IMG/VR virus record: IMGVR_UViG_3300046003_000825
Coordinates: 1 to 29,459 of that record
DNA from: a virus
DNA length: 29,459 bases
Strand: one strand, 5' to 3'
Both the position numbers and the translations under genes were made by a program. The notes beneath the pieces were generated by a model. The model was not told where the DNA came from, did no database searches, and was given only the letters and a program-made list of their open reading frames with translations. Below are positions 1-5,929 of this stretch, piece after piece (positions within the stretch are counted from its first letter, which is position 1; every line of letters begins with the position of its first letter).

Positions 1-128
1 CGAATCTTTGCTGGAACAGCTTCCCACCGCCGGCAGATCAATGGATCAGGGGCTTTGAAGGCGGGAACTGGTCCCAACATCTTCGCCATTGACTCCTTCG
101 TCAACCCTAATTCTTGAAGTAGACTCAT
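1..128 (-). CDS. Truncated gene, N-terminal 42 residues, possible helix-turn-helix protein
   Basis: An ATG at 128 opens a frame that stays open to the window edge, so only the N-terminus (begins MSLLQELGLTKESMAKMLG) is visible. The segment LTKESMAKMLG followed by ICRRWEAVPAKI looks like the two helices of a Cro/C1-type DNA-binding fold, with a longer than usual turn between them. That reading is by eye and weak. The gene starts 7 bases after the stop of the upstream 170-residue gene and belongs to the same minus-strand transcript. The leader is A-rich and I see no clear Shine-Dalgarno sequence. The reading frame is well supported, but the function is only a guess because most of the protein is missing. 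Confidence 0.5.
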   Translation of the reverse strand, partial: MSLLQELGLTKESMAKMLGPVPAFKAPDPLICRRWEAVPAKI

Positions 129-135
129 TTTTAAT

Positions 136-648
136 CTACTCGCTCTTCATGGGGGTGGACTGAACGCCATTATAGGCCACTGTCTTCGGCCTATAGATGC
201 CCACTTGTTCCGTTTCCTCGACCCAGGAAGGACCGCCGCGGACATGGAATATGCAGGAAGACATTCCGTTCCATGATTTTGTAGATGACTTGGCCGAGGT
301 GTAGGCCGATCCGAACGTAGCGTTCAGATCGTCACTGCTCATAGCCTTAACATTGGCCCAGTCGATGTCGCCCTCGTGCCACAACTTGAATCCTAGTTCC
401 AAAGGCGCGACTACCTCTGCGATGCCGGGGAAATGCCACGCCCACTCGTCGTGCGATGATGCATCGCCGCTCATCACGGCGTAGCACTGGTAGTTGCCCA
501 GCGGTACGGAGCCGCTGCCCCAGTCGCAGCTCTCGCCCGGTTTGAGGACCGCGCTCCTAGTAGGATGATCGTTGCATTTGGGCTGCTCAAAAAGAGCAAC
601 AAGGACAGGGACTTCGGTCTGATTTTCGATCTTGATGTGTGTGCTCAT
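136..648 (-). CDS. Hypothetical protein, 170 aa
   Basis: The frame continues upstream of this point, but that extension only mirrors the neighbouring gene at 668-1216, so I place the start at the ATG at 648 (MSTHIKIENQTEVPVLVAL). This leaves a 19-base spacer after the upstream stop. The leader is G-free (AACAATCAAACACCTACTAAC) and has no Shine-Dalgarno sequence. The protein is soluble, with no signal peptide or membrane segment. It is rich in Trp, Ser and Gly, and its N-terminus alternates polar and hydrophobic residues as in a beta-sandwich. I do not recognise the family. Its position after the recombination cassette and the small-gene run suggests an accessory role. Confidence 0.75.
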   Translation of the reverse strand: MSTHIKIENQTEVPVLVALFEQPKCNDHPTRSAVLKPGESCDWGSGSVPLGNYQCYAVMSGDASSHDEWAWHFPGIAEVVAPLELGFKLWHEGDIDWANVKAMSSDDLNATFGSAYTSAKSSTKSWNGMSSCIFHVRGGPSWVEETEQVGIYRPKTVAYNGVQSTPMKSE

Positions 649-651
649 GTT

Positions 652-665
652 AGTAGGTGTTTGAT
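652..665 (-). repeat. Leader repeat, copy 1 (14 bases)
   Basis: On the coding strand this reads ATCAAACACCTACT and ends 3 bases before the ATG at 648. An identical 14-mer lies at 1225-1238, in front of the next gene upstream. This copy sits in the intergenic spacer. It contains no G and cannot pair with the 16S rRNA tail as a Shine-Dalgarno sequence would. Confidence 0.6.
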
Positions 666-667
666 TG

Positions 668-1216
668 TTATTCGCAGGAGAAGATGGTGTCTGACCGGAC
701 AATCCCGGCAGGCCAAGTTGGCGGTGTGGTGCAGAATGATTTGTCGATGACCAGCACCTTGTCGGTGGGCTGGATCGTGAGGTTGTCGCAGTAGGTGCGG
801 ATGAAGGTAAACTCCTTAGCTTGCGACGGGTTATCGCTGAAGCCGTCGTCCACTGGCGCGGCGGTGAAAAGGTAAGATCCGTTGACTTCTCCTCCGCAAA
901 CCTTAGCAGCGAGGTCCATGCCTCGCAGGAATGTGTATTCGATTGTGGCGAACTTCCATCCATAACAATCCCACCGCTGGGCCTGTTCGATGGCCCACTC
1001 ACCTGGGTCAGTGCTGAAGGCGATGGCGTGAGGTGGTAAGCCTCGATATATGGCACCGGACTCCAGCATCACGGTGCAGCCCCAAGCGCGGCCTGGTGTT
1101 GATGATAACGAGAACCAGATAGCAGGAATCATTGCCCCGGTAGGTTCTTTCAATACGAACTTGTCTCGTACCCAGACGTACTGATGCTTAGGTAGTTCTC
1201 CAATGTGGCTAAACAT
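668..1216 (-). CDS. Hypothetical protein, 182 aa
   Basis: The ATG at 1216 follows the stop of the previous gene with one base between (TAATATG), a junction style used repeatedly in this genome. The protein begins MFSHIGELPKHQYVWVRDKF and reads as a compact soluble protein rich in aromatic residues, with six cysteines spread through it and no signal peptide or membrane helix. I do not recognise the family and see no catalytic motif. It carries the second leader-repeat copy upstream, at 1225-1238, inside the end of the preceding gene. The gene assignment is good; no function is proposed. Confidence 0.8.
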   Translation of the reverse strand: MFSHIGELPKHQYVWVRDKFVLKEPTGAMIPAIWFSLSSTPGRAWGCTVMLESGAIYRGLPPHAIAFSTDPGEWAIEQAQRWDCYGWKFATIEYTFLRGMDLAAKVCGGEVNGSYLFTAAPVDDGFSDNPSQAKEFTFIRTYCDNLTIQPTDKVLVIDKSFCTTPPTWPAGIVRSDTIFSCE

Positions 1217-1217
1217 A

Positions 1218-1412
1218 TTAGCTCAGTAGGTGTTTGATGATCTGATTCCGATCTTTGATCGTCGCTCTCAAGATGCTCTCCAGAACAACGTGAGGGTTGA
1301 TTGTCGCAACGTGTTTCCATTCTGGATTTCCATCGATGTGCTTGGCTGTATCCAGACTTTCTACGCGAACGATGCCGTTAAATGCGTGGACGTAGATGAA
1401 TGCGGGGTTCAT
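1218..1412 (-). CDS. Small hypothetical protein, 64 aa
   Basis: The frame is open further upstream, but the ATG at 1412 (MNPAFIYVHAFNG) is the better start: it overlaps the stop of the zinc-ribbon gene as ATGA and has the purine-rich sequence AAGGAAGG just upstream. The product contains HAFNGIVRVESLDTAKHIDGNPEWKHV in its first half and a basic C-terminal half. It is the last member of a run of translationally coupled tiny genes. I do not recognise a family. Confidence 0.7.
   Translation of the reverse strand: MNPAFIYVHAFNGIVRVESLDTAKHIDGNPEWKHVATINPHVVLESILRATIKDRNQIIKHLLS
1225..1238 (-). repeat. Leader repeat, copy 2 (14 bases)
   Basis: The coding-strand sequence ATCAAACACCTACT is identical to copy 1 at 652-665. 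Here it lies inside the last codons of the 64-residue gene and ends 8 bases before the ATG at 1214-1216. The same 14-mer before two consecutive starts, once in coding and once in non-coding sequence, suggests a translation or processing element. Confidence 0.6.
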
Positions 1413-1522
1413 GCCTTCCTTACCTTCTCCCGATGTCCGCAGATCGTGCAAACGTAGGTTTTTCCGCTCTTGGAGATGACAGCCACTCGGAAGCATCGCT
1501 CGCATTGGATGGTGTTGCTCAT
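1409..1522 (-). CDS. Zinc-ribbon miniprotein, 37 aa
   Basis: The ATG at 1522 overlaps the upstream stop as ATGA and is preceded by GGAGGA at Shine-Dalgarno distance, which decides the start over a longer frame. The product has two Cys-X2-Cys knuckles: CERC near residue 7 and CTIC near residue 26, separated by a short basic linker, and ends in basic residues. This is the layout of a minimal treble-clef or zinc-ribbon fold. Such small phage proteins often bind host transcription or defence proteins, but no target can be read from the sequence. Zinc binding is likely; the role is unknown. Confidence 0.75.
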   Translation of the reverse strand: MSNTIQCERCFRVAVISKSGKTYVCTICGHREKVRKA

Positions 1523-1746
1523 GGCAACGGTCCTCCATTCTCCCACAGCAGCAGATCGGCGCGGAGAGCGTCGTTCTCCTGCTCTAGCTTGGTTATGATA
1601 TCGCACAATCCAATAATCATTACCATGTTGGCCTCCGGTTTCTCAATCTGGTTGCGCTTGCAGATTTCAAGCCCTCGTTTCTCCGCATCCAACCCAACGT
1701 CCCGCCACGGTTCTTTGATAAAGGCGGCTATCTTAATAGTACTCAC
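1519..1746 (-). CDS. Small hypothetical protein, 75 aa, GTG start
   Basis: A perfect AAGGAGG lies 7 bases before the GTG at 1746, which overlaps the upstream stop as GTGA. An in-frame ATG exists further upstream at 1773, but it has no such signal and would overlap the neighbour more. The product begins (M)STIKIAAFIKEPWRDVG and ends in a helix with coiled-coil character (IITKLEQENDALRADLLLWE). It is probably a small dimerising protein. I do not recognise the family. Confidence 0.75.
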   Translation of the reverse strand: MSTIKIAAFIKEPWRDVGLDAEKRGLEICKRNQIEKPEANMVMIIGLCDIITKLEQENDALRADLLLWENGGPLP

Positions 1747-1991
1747 GGCTTGGCCTCCTTGGCTTTGTTCCATCTGTTGCTGGAGTAATAATCACTGCAA
1801 TATTTTTCCATCTCATCCCCAGCCTCCTCCAGCCGCTTGATGCGCTCATTGGCCGCGTTAAGTCCGCGTTCGATGTCACAACCCACCTGCCAGATTTTGG
1901 CAAAGCCAGCATCAGGATGGTCTAAGAGTGCAGATTGCATTCTCGGCGTGTCGTGGATCATTTTCGTGGCGTCAGGAATATGATCGCTCAT
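1743..1991 (-). CDS. Small hypothetical protein, 82 aa
   Basis: The start is the ATG at 1991 (MSDHIPDATKMIHDTPRMQ), overlapping the upstream stop as ATGA and preceded by GGAAGGA. The C-terminal half is strongly charged and helical (IERGLNAANERIKRLEEAGDEMEKY), consistent with a coiled coil. The pattern resembles common short phage proteins with an N-terminal 'DTPRM' segment and a helical tail whose function is unknown. It sits in the chain of 4-base-overlap genes. Confidence 0.75.
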   Translation of the reverse strand: MSDHIPDATKMIHDTPRMQSALLDHPDAGFAKIWQVGCDIERGLNAANERIKRLEEAGDEMEKYCSDYYSSNRWNKAKEAKP

Positions 1992-2176
1992 TTCGATTCC
2001 TTCCATTTAAACTGAGGTTTACCGCTTGTGTCGGCCACCCATTCGGCATGGCCTTTGATGACGGCTTCTTGTTGTACTTTATCAATTCCTCCAACAACTC
2101 CAATTCGGTTTGAAGCAAAAACAGAGATTATAACCGAAACAGCTATTGATATAATAAGAGGAGGGTTGTCTTTCAT
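1988..2176 (-). CDS. Small single-pass membrane protein, 62 aa
   Basis: The start is the ATG at 2176 (MKDNPPLIISIAVSVIISV), overlapping the upstream stop as ATGA with GAGAAGG before it. Residues from about 6 to 25 form one hydrophobic helix (PLIISIAVSVIISVFAS), followed by a soluble tail ending KPQFKWKESK. There are few charges before the helix. The protein probably sits in the inner membrane. It could be a superinfection or host-modifying factor, but nothing in the sequence shows this. Confidence 0.7.
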   Translation of the reverse strand: MKDNPPLIISIAVSVIISVFASNRIGVVGGIDKVQQEAVIKGHAEWVADTSGKPQFKWKESK

Positions 2177-2451
2177 TTCGCCTTCTCCCTCGCTTTGAGC
2201 ATTGCGTCGGCCAGTTGATAGGCACATTTGGAAATAGTATTAACATCAAAAGACTCGTATGCTTTCCACGCTACTGGCAACGCACCCAATGCGAATAGGT
2301 CGCGCATGGTTGGGCCATCGTTGTGTTGTATTCCCGGTGGTGTCGGAAACGCTGGTCCGCCGTCGTTGATTGTTCCTCCTTTTATTGGAAAGTTTCCGAT
2401 TCCCATGTCCTCACCTCGGAAAAATACGTTGGGGTTTGGTTGGTTGCTCAT
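2173..2451 (-). CDS. Conserved phage protein of the 'GGPAFP' type, 92 aa
   Basis: The start is the ATG at 2451, which overlaps the upstream stop as ATGA and has GGAGGA 7 bases upstream. The middle and C-terminus carry a pattern widely seen in small phage proteins: GGPAFPTP, then GPTMRDLFALGAL, then CAYQLADAMLKAREK. In other phages this reads as GGPAFP, a G-M-S/T-L-R-D-W/L-F-A block, and a final A-Y-x-x-A-D-A-M-L helix. The function of that family is not established as far as I know. Recognition of the family pattern is from memory; the gene call itself is strong. Confidence 0.8.
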   Translation of the reverse strand: MSNQPNPNVFFRGEDMGIGNFPIKGGTINDGGPAFPTPPGIQHNDGPTMRDLFALGALPVAWKAYESFDVNTISKCAYQLADAMLKAREKAK

Positions 2452-2795
2452 TTCGATTCCTCCATCACTCCGCACGGGAGCCATGTTTTACCACCGTCGA
2501 TGGAGTGTTCGTATTTTTCACACCAATCCTTTCTGTTCTCTTCGCCAGATGTGCGGTCGATCAACCAACGTGTTTTGGGGTATTCACGATTCCTCGCCTG
2601 CATTCCTAGCGGCACCTCATCCGCAGTCCACGGGCGGAGTTTAGCGGTGGGTTTGATGCGGTACTTTGTGTCGTCCCAGCCCCACCGAGGTACATAGAGC
2701 TTTACCCATATTCCGTTATACCGATGTTCCACTTCCTTCCCATCTACGAACGCCTGCATTACGCGGATGGCTTCTTTGGTTTCTTCGATGTTCAT
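2448..2795 (-). CDS. Conserved small phage protein, 115 aa, with 'YRIKP' and 'RPWT' motifs
   Basis: The ATG at 2795 overlaps the upstream stop as ATGA and has AAGGA upstream. The protein begins with a helix (TKEAIRVMQAFVDGKEVEHR) and continues with WDDTKYRIKPTAKLRPWTADE. This order, a helix ending in AFVDGK, an aromatic stretch, Y-R-I-K-P and then R-P-W-T, recurs in many short phage proteins of unknown function, where it looks like a small beta-rich domain. The C-terminal half here (residues 70-115) is less familiar. It belongs to the coupled small-gene run after the resolvase. Confidence 0.8.
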   Translation of the reverse strand: MNIEETKEAIRVMQAFVDGKEVEHRYNGIWVKLYVPRWGWDDTKYRIKPTAKLRPWTADEVPLGMQARNREYPKTRWLIDRTSGEENRKDWCEKYEHSIDGGKTWLPCGVMEESK

Positions 2796-2947
2796 TTCGC
2801 ATCCTTGTTCTTGCGATTCCTTGTCCAGTAACTGAACGCATAGTTCTTCACCTTCTTAGCCGCTTTGTGAATTTCTCCAGCCTCTTTCTTGCTGATGCTG
2901 TACACGCCGGTGCCGCTATCGATGAAGCTCTTGATTTTGTCGCTCAT
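2792..2947 (-). CDS. Small basic protein, 51 aa
   Basis: This short frame begins MSDKIKSFIDSGTGVYSIS at the ATG at 2947. It overlaps the resolvase stop as ATGA and its own stop overlaps the next start as ATGA. GGAGG lies just upstream of the start. The product is strongly basic toward its C-terminus (HKAAKKVKNY, then WTRNRKNKDAK) and has no membrane segment. Nucleic-acid binding would be plausible but is not shown. It is well supported by its signals and by having its own place in the overlap chain. Confidence 0.7.
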   Translation of the reverse strand: MSDKIKSFIDSGTGVYSISKKEAGEIHKAAKKVKNYAFSYWTRNRKNKDAK

Positions 2948-3399
2948 CGGCCACCTCCGAGTGCGTAGTGCAGCACCAGCAGGGCGTCACAGTTCTTGAG
3001 CGTGACGTCTAATTGCGGATACAACTCCTGGGCCTTGCTCTTGAGCTTGCGCTTCCATTCCGCGGAATTGGCGCATGACCGCTTTCCACCGAGTCCAAGA
3101 GGATCCTGCCAGATCTTAGGCTCCACTCGATGAAGCGCGTAACCTTGAGAGTAGGCCAGTCCTTGGACTATGCCGTAGTTCTCGTGCAGGGTTGCCACGC
3201 TTGCTGAGGGTGTGAGCTTGGACACGAACTTGGGTACCTTCTCGATCCATAGGTGACTGTCCGCCACCTTGAATCCGCTGAGGAGTTGCGCCATATCGGG
3301 CAACGACTCGGGCATTGCGAAGAGAAGGATGCCGTCCTTGGTGTGGATAGCGAACCCCCCGTTTACGCCTGGGTCACAGGCTACGATTGTTTTGTTCAT
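2944..3399 (-). CDS. RuvC-like Holliday-junction resolvase, 151 aa
   Basis: The RNase H fold signature of RuvC-type resolvases is visible: IVACDPGVNGGFA near residues 5-17 with Asp9, LWIEKVP with Glu53, and a C-terminal KNCDALLVLHYAL block with Asp138, where RuvC enzymes place their last acidic pair. The length fits the family. Such enzymes cut four-way or branched DNA, here probably to resolve recombination intermediates and clear branches before packaging. The start is the ATG at 3399 (MNKTIVACDPG): the longer frame to 3444 adds no recognisable domain, and the A/C-rich leader CAACAAACAAAAACC matches other starts here. It overlaps the 45-residue membrane gene by 26 bases. The last acidic residue of the usual pair is not obvious, so the activity is inferred. 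Confidence 0.85.
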   Translation of the reverse strand: MNKTIVACDPGVNGGFAIHTKDGILLFAMPESLPDMAQLLSGFKVADSHLWIEKVPKFVSKLTPSASVATLHENYGIVQGLAYSQGYALHRVEPKIWQDPLGLGGKRSCANSAEWKRKLKSKAQELYPQLDVTLKNCDALLVLHYALGGGR

Positions 3400-3511
3400 T
3401 GGTTTTTGTTTGTTGAGACTTGATGGTGATTGAGTGGCCGACATAGATACCAGCGATCACGCACAGTGGCAGAAGGACTGCCATGCCCATGATAGTCAGT
3501 GCGGTGTTCAT
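3374..3511 (-). CDS. Small single-pass membrane protein, 45 aa, between helicase and resolvase
   Basis: The ATG at 3511 overlaps the helicase stop as ATGA, and the frame ends 26 bases inside the resolvase gene, in a different frame. The product is MNTALTIMGMAVLLPLCVI followed by AGIYVGHSITIK and a polar tail. Residues 3-28 form one convincing transmembrane helix with no basic residue before it. There is no good Shine-Dalgarno sequence, so translation probably depends on coupling to the helicase. A membrane protein inside a recombination cassette is unexpected; it might tether replication proteins or act on the host membrane. Existence is supported by position and hydrophobicity, not by family recognition. 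Confidence 0.65.
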   Translation of the reverse strand: MNTALTIMGMAVLLPLCVIAGIYVGHSITIKSQQTKTNEQNNRSL

Positions 3512-4629
3512 AGGATCGTGCATCCAAGTTCCTTGTAGCACCTGACCCGTTTCTTGGAGTGAGCCTGAGCCAGAGGATGGAAGGTATCCTTGAAGTCATG
3601 GATGAAGGCAGTGTCCTTTCCTGGTGCCCGCCGCAGCGCACGGCTGGCCCGCTGGATGGTTTTCTGTGCGCTTCGCCCTCCAGATACCATAATCAATGTC
3701 TCGACGTTAGGAAGGTCAAGACCCTCATCGGCCAGCGAGGTGGCGATCATGGTTCGTACGTTCCCTGCCTTGAACTCTTCCATCGCTTCGCGGCGAGCTT
3801 TCTTGGGCATCTTGGAATACACCAGTATCGATCCTTCGATCTTGCTGGCGTACATCTCGCCGAGTGTTACCCGCGGTACAAGCACCAGGGTAGGTCCAGT
3901 TGCAGATGAGGCATTGGCCAACATAATGGCGACCCCGTTCCGGAGCTTGTTGCCACAGATACCGATCTCAGTGAGTGCTTCCCAAGCGCACATGGCCCGA
4001 AGGATGGGCTGACTCACTTGCATGTACCTCTTGCGATCGGTGAACAGCCTCTCGATTTGATCATCGATCTTCTGCTGGAGATGGAGGTCAGTGGCGTCAT
4101 TCATGAACACGGTGGCATGAGCGAGTACACCGGCCAGTTCATCACGGCGGATCTCGAACTGGGTATCGCGGAACATCTTACGAAGGATCTCATTGCGCTC
4201 GGGATCATCGGACCAAGGAGTCGCGTCAAAGCCGAAGCGAAGTCCTTTGCAGGACTCGATGATCTTACGCCAGGTGGTCGCCGGCGCATGCTTGGCCTCA
4301 TCGACGATGATCAGGTTTTTACGGGAGAAATCTACGGAGTCATGGGGGCAACGAACCTCGACCCGTGAAGTATCGACTCCTACTGCTATGAGCGAATCGA
4401 TTGCCTGCTGACAGGTCTCACGGGTAGGAGCAAGCCATCCGAAGGTCCACTCGGGCCATCGAGCAAAGTGCTTGATAATGGAGGAGGCGATGACGGTCTT
4501 GCCGCATCCAGCAGGAGCAATGATGAGTCCATCGGCTCCAGACTTAGCCCACTCGACGGCTCGTTGCTGGTAGGGACGAAGCAGAAATGCTTGCGTCGAA
4601 TTGGTTTCGGGATGATCTTTGGTCTGCAT
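3508..4629 (-). CDS. SF2 DEAD/DEAH-box-type DNA helicase, 373 aa
   Basis: The helicase superfamily 2 motifs appear in order: LRPYQQRA at 17-24, Walker A APAGCGKT at 38-45, LAPTR at 66-70, Walker B/motif II VDEAKH at 109-114, FDATP at 134-138, ATSLADEGLDLP at 296-307, and QRASRALRR at 326-334. The two RecA-like lobes are complete and there is no extra nuclease domain. Motif II is DEAK rather than DEAD or DEAH. The resemblance is to UvsW/RecG-like and type III restriction-style phage helicases, so branch migration or fork remodelling is likely. The start is the ATG at 4629 (MQTKDHPETN), after an A/C-rich leader. An earlier GTG frame begins inside the hairpin at 4668-4693 and adds nothing conserved. 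Confidence 0.9.
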   Translation of the reverse strand: MQTKDHPETNSTQAFLLRPYQQRAVEWAKSGADGLIIAPAGCGKTVIASSIIKHFARWPEWTFGWLAPTRETCQQAIDSLIAVGVDTSRVEVRCPHDSVDFSRKNLIIVDEAKHAPATTWRKIIESCKGLRFGFDATPWSDDPERNEILRKMFRDTQFEIRRDELAGVLAHATVFMNDATDLHLQQKIDDQIERLFTDRKRYMQVSQPILRAMCAWEALTEIGICGNKLRNGVAIMLANASSATGPTLVLVPRVTLGEMYASKIEGSILVYSKMPKKARREAMEEFKAGNVRTMIATSLADEGLDLPNVETLIMVSGGRSAQKTIQRASRALRRAPGKDTAFIHDFKDTFHPLAQAHSKKRVRCYKELGCTIL

Positions 4630-4667
4630 AGCGTTCGTTGCGACTATGTTTGTTTGGGACTCGATCA

Positions 4668-4693
4668 CCCCCGGGAGCTGCACCTCCCGGGGG
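4668..4693. terminator. Strong GC hairpin between the DUF669-like gene and the helicase
   Basis: A perfect 10-base-pair inverted repeat, CCCCCGGGAG and CTCCCGGGGG, encloses a 6-base loop. On the plus strand it is followed by CTTTCGTTT, the better terminator tail. On the minus strand, along which all genes run, it is followed by TGATCGAG and has no U-tract. It could attenuate the operon, stabilise the 3' end of the upstream message, or stop antisense transcription. It lies in the only sizeable gap of the recombination cassette. Confidence 0.6.
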
Positions 4694-4707
4694 CTTTCGT
4701 TTAGATA

Positions 4708-5127
4708 TTAGATGGCGTCGAGATCAGCGGGCACCTTCTTCATGCGGCGCACTCGGAAGGTCGTTTGTTCGGCCCCGTGCTTGTCGGTGTACTTCTCCTC
4801 CTCGATTACGATCACGAGGGACAGACCAACGAATCCCTGAAGGAATCGGAGGAAAGCCCCTCCAATGCTAAAATCGAACTCATCTCCATCAGCGATGTTA
4901 GCTTCGGTGGCACTGATGAGGGCTTGGAGCCGCCACATCATGGTGTCCTTGAGAACGAAGCGGTCGCTGATGACTTCGCCCGCTGGCCCCTTGTAACGGA
5001 GGGTTGCGACGGCGTTGCCAGACTTGTCGAGTCCATCGTCCTTGCAGGAGTTGACGGTGACGGTGTATTCGCCGGGAGCGGCGAACGGCTTAACTTCTGC
5101 GGATGCTCTATCTACTTTGAATGTCAT
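4708..5127 (-). CDS. DUF669-like phage recombination/replication accessory protein, 139 aa
   Basis: The ATG at 5127 (MTFKVDRASAEVKPF) follows a 25-base spacer with the G-poor leader AACCAACGCACAATAAT. The longer frame upstream is a mirror of the exonuclease gene. The product has PGEYTVTVNSCKD near the N-terminus, an alternating beta pattern through the middle, and VIVIEEEKYTDKHG followed by a basic stretch near the C-terminus. This layout (P-G-x-Y, then a late hydrophobic strand and basic loop) resembles DUF669 proteins, which commonly sit beside phage exonucleases and annealases and are thought to act as single-strand-binding or accessory factors. The family match is by eye and the single-strand role is an inference from position. 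Confidence 0.65.
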   Translation of the reverse strand: MTFKVDRASAEVKPFAAPGEYTVTVNSCKDDGLDKSGNAVATLRYKGPAGEVISDRFVLKDTMMWRLQALISATEANIADGDEFDFSIGGAFLRFLQGFVGLSLVIVIEEEKYTDKHGAEQTTFRVRRMKKVPADLDAI

Positions 5128-5152
5128 ATTATTGTGCGTTGGTTGATGTTTG

Positions 5153-5929
5153 TTATTCGGACTGACGAGCCGCCCACGCGGGCAGCGAGAGTGTTTGGGT
5201 GGTGGAAGGGTAACAAGGCCAAGAGTTGAGTTCCTGGCATTCGATAAACGTGCGGAGCTGCTCGTCGATAATGGAGTTACCAAGATCGATGGCCTGCTGG
5301 TCGAGTTCGTAGCAGCAGACTCCGTAGGGTGCTTCCTTCTCGACTGCGATGAAGATGAACCGGTTGATGCCGGTGATGCGCTGATACCAAGCGGCTTGAA
5401 CATGGTAGCGGAACTGAGCGCAAGACTTGGCAAAGGCCGCGGGTGAGGCGTCCTGGGTGGTCTTGAGGTCGATGATGTAATCCTTGCCGATCCCATCGAT
5501 ACGGGCTTTGACCTCGATGCCGGACCACTCGGCGAAGTAGGAGACCTCGGTCTTGATTCCATCCAGTAGGCCAGCGGCAGCAGGATGAGCGTGAACCGCA
5601 TCGGCTGCTCCGGTGAGGTTGTTCCACTGATCTTGAGGCAGCGGGATCTGTCCGTTGTCGATGATCAGTTGGTAGTCTTCCTTGCCCTGCTTGGTGCGAC
5701 GATCACCAGTGAACATCCTGTAGGTCAGAATAAAGCGTTCCGGCTCTAGGACGGCGCAATGGGCAGCGGTACCGAACTCCAGCGCGGGACTGGATTCGTT
5801 GCGGGTCTTTCCATCCTGCCAAGAGCGGAAGTGCGCGGGGGACTTACGGAACTGATCGAGACCAGACTTCGAGAGTGCCTTCGCCTCGTGGTAATCCGCG
5901 GCGGGCATGTCGTACATGATATCAACCAT
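5153..5929 (-). CDS. RecE/RecB-like PD-(D/E)XK exonuclease (DUF3799 type), 258 aa
   Basis: The protein has the signature of phage RecE-type 5'-3' exonucleases: FGTAAHCAVLEPERF at 52-66 (the G-x-x-x-H motif before the nuclease core), RIDG with Asp145, IIDLKTT with Asp154 and Lys156, and YHVQAAWY with the Q-x-x-x-Y motif at 178-182. It resects double-strand ends to leave single strands for the annealing protein encoded just upstream. The start is the ATG at 5929 (MVDIMYDMPAADYHEAKALS), 8 bases inside the RecT-like gene, with GGAGG 7 bases upstream. A longer frame exists but only mirrors that gene. The length fits the single-domain version of the family. Confidence 0.92.
   Translation of the reverse strand: MVDIMYDMPAADYHEAKALSKSGLDQFRKSPAHFRSWQDGKTRNESSPALEFGTAAHCAVLEPERFILTYRMFTGDRRTKQGKEDYQLIIDNGQIPLPQDQWNNLTGAADAVHAHPAAAGLLDGIKTEVSYFAEWSGIEVKARIDGIGKDYIIDLKTTQDASPAAFAKSCAQFRYHVQAAWYQRITGINRFIFIAVEKEAPYGVCCYELDQQAIDLGNSIIDEQLRTFIECQELNSWPCYPSTTQTLSLPAWAARQSE

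Noticed and set aside
649-1056. Upstream extension of the 170-residue gene
   Set aside because: It overlaps the 182-residue gene in another frame and is Ser/Arg-rich; the ATG at 648 has a proper leader.
3400-3444. Earlier resolvase start giving MSATQSPSS
   Set aside because: It adds a Ser-rich tail with no fold value and overlaps the membrane-protein gene more; the ATG at 3399 begins exactly at the first RNase H strand.
4630-4683. Longer helicase start at a GTG in the hairpin
   Set aside because: It would begin inside the stem-loop and adds no conserved residues; the ATG at 4629 has an A/C-rich leader like other genes.
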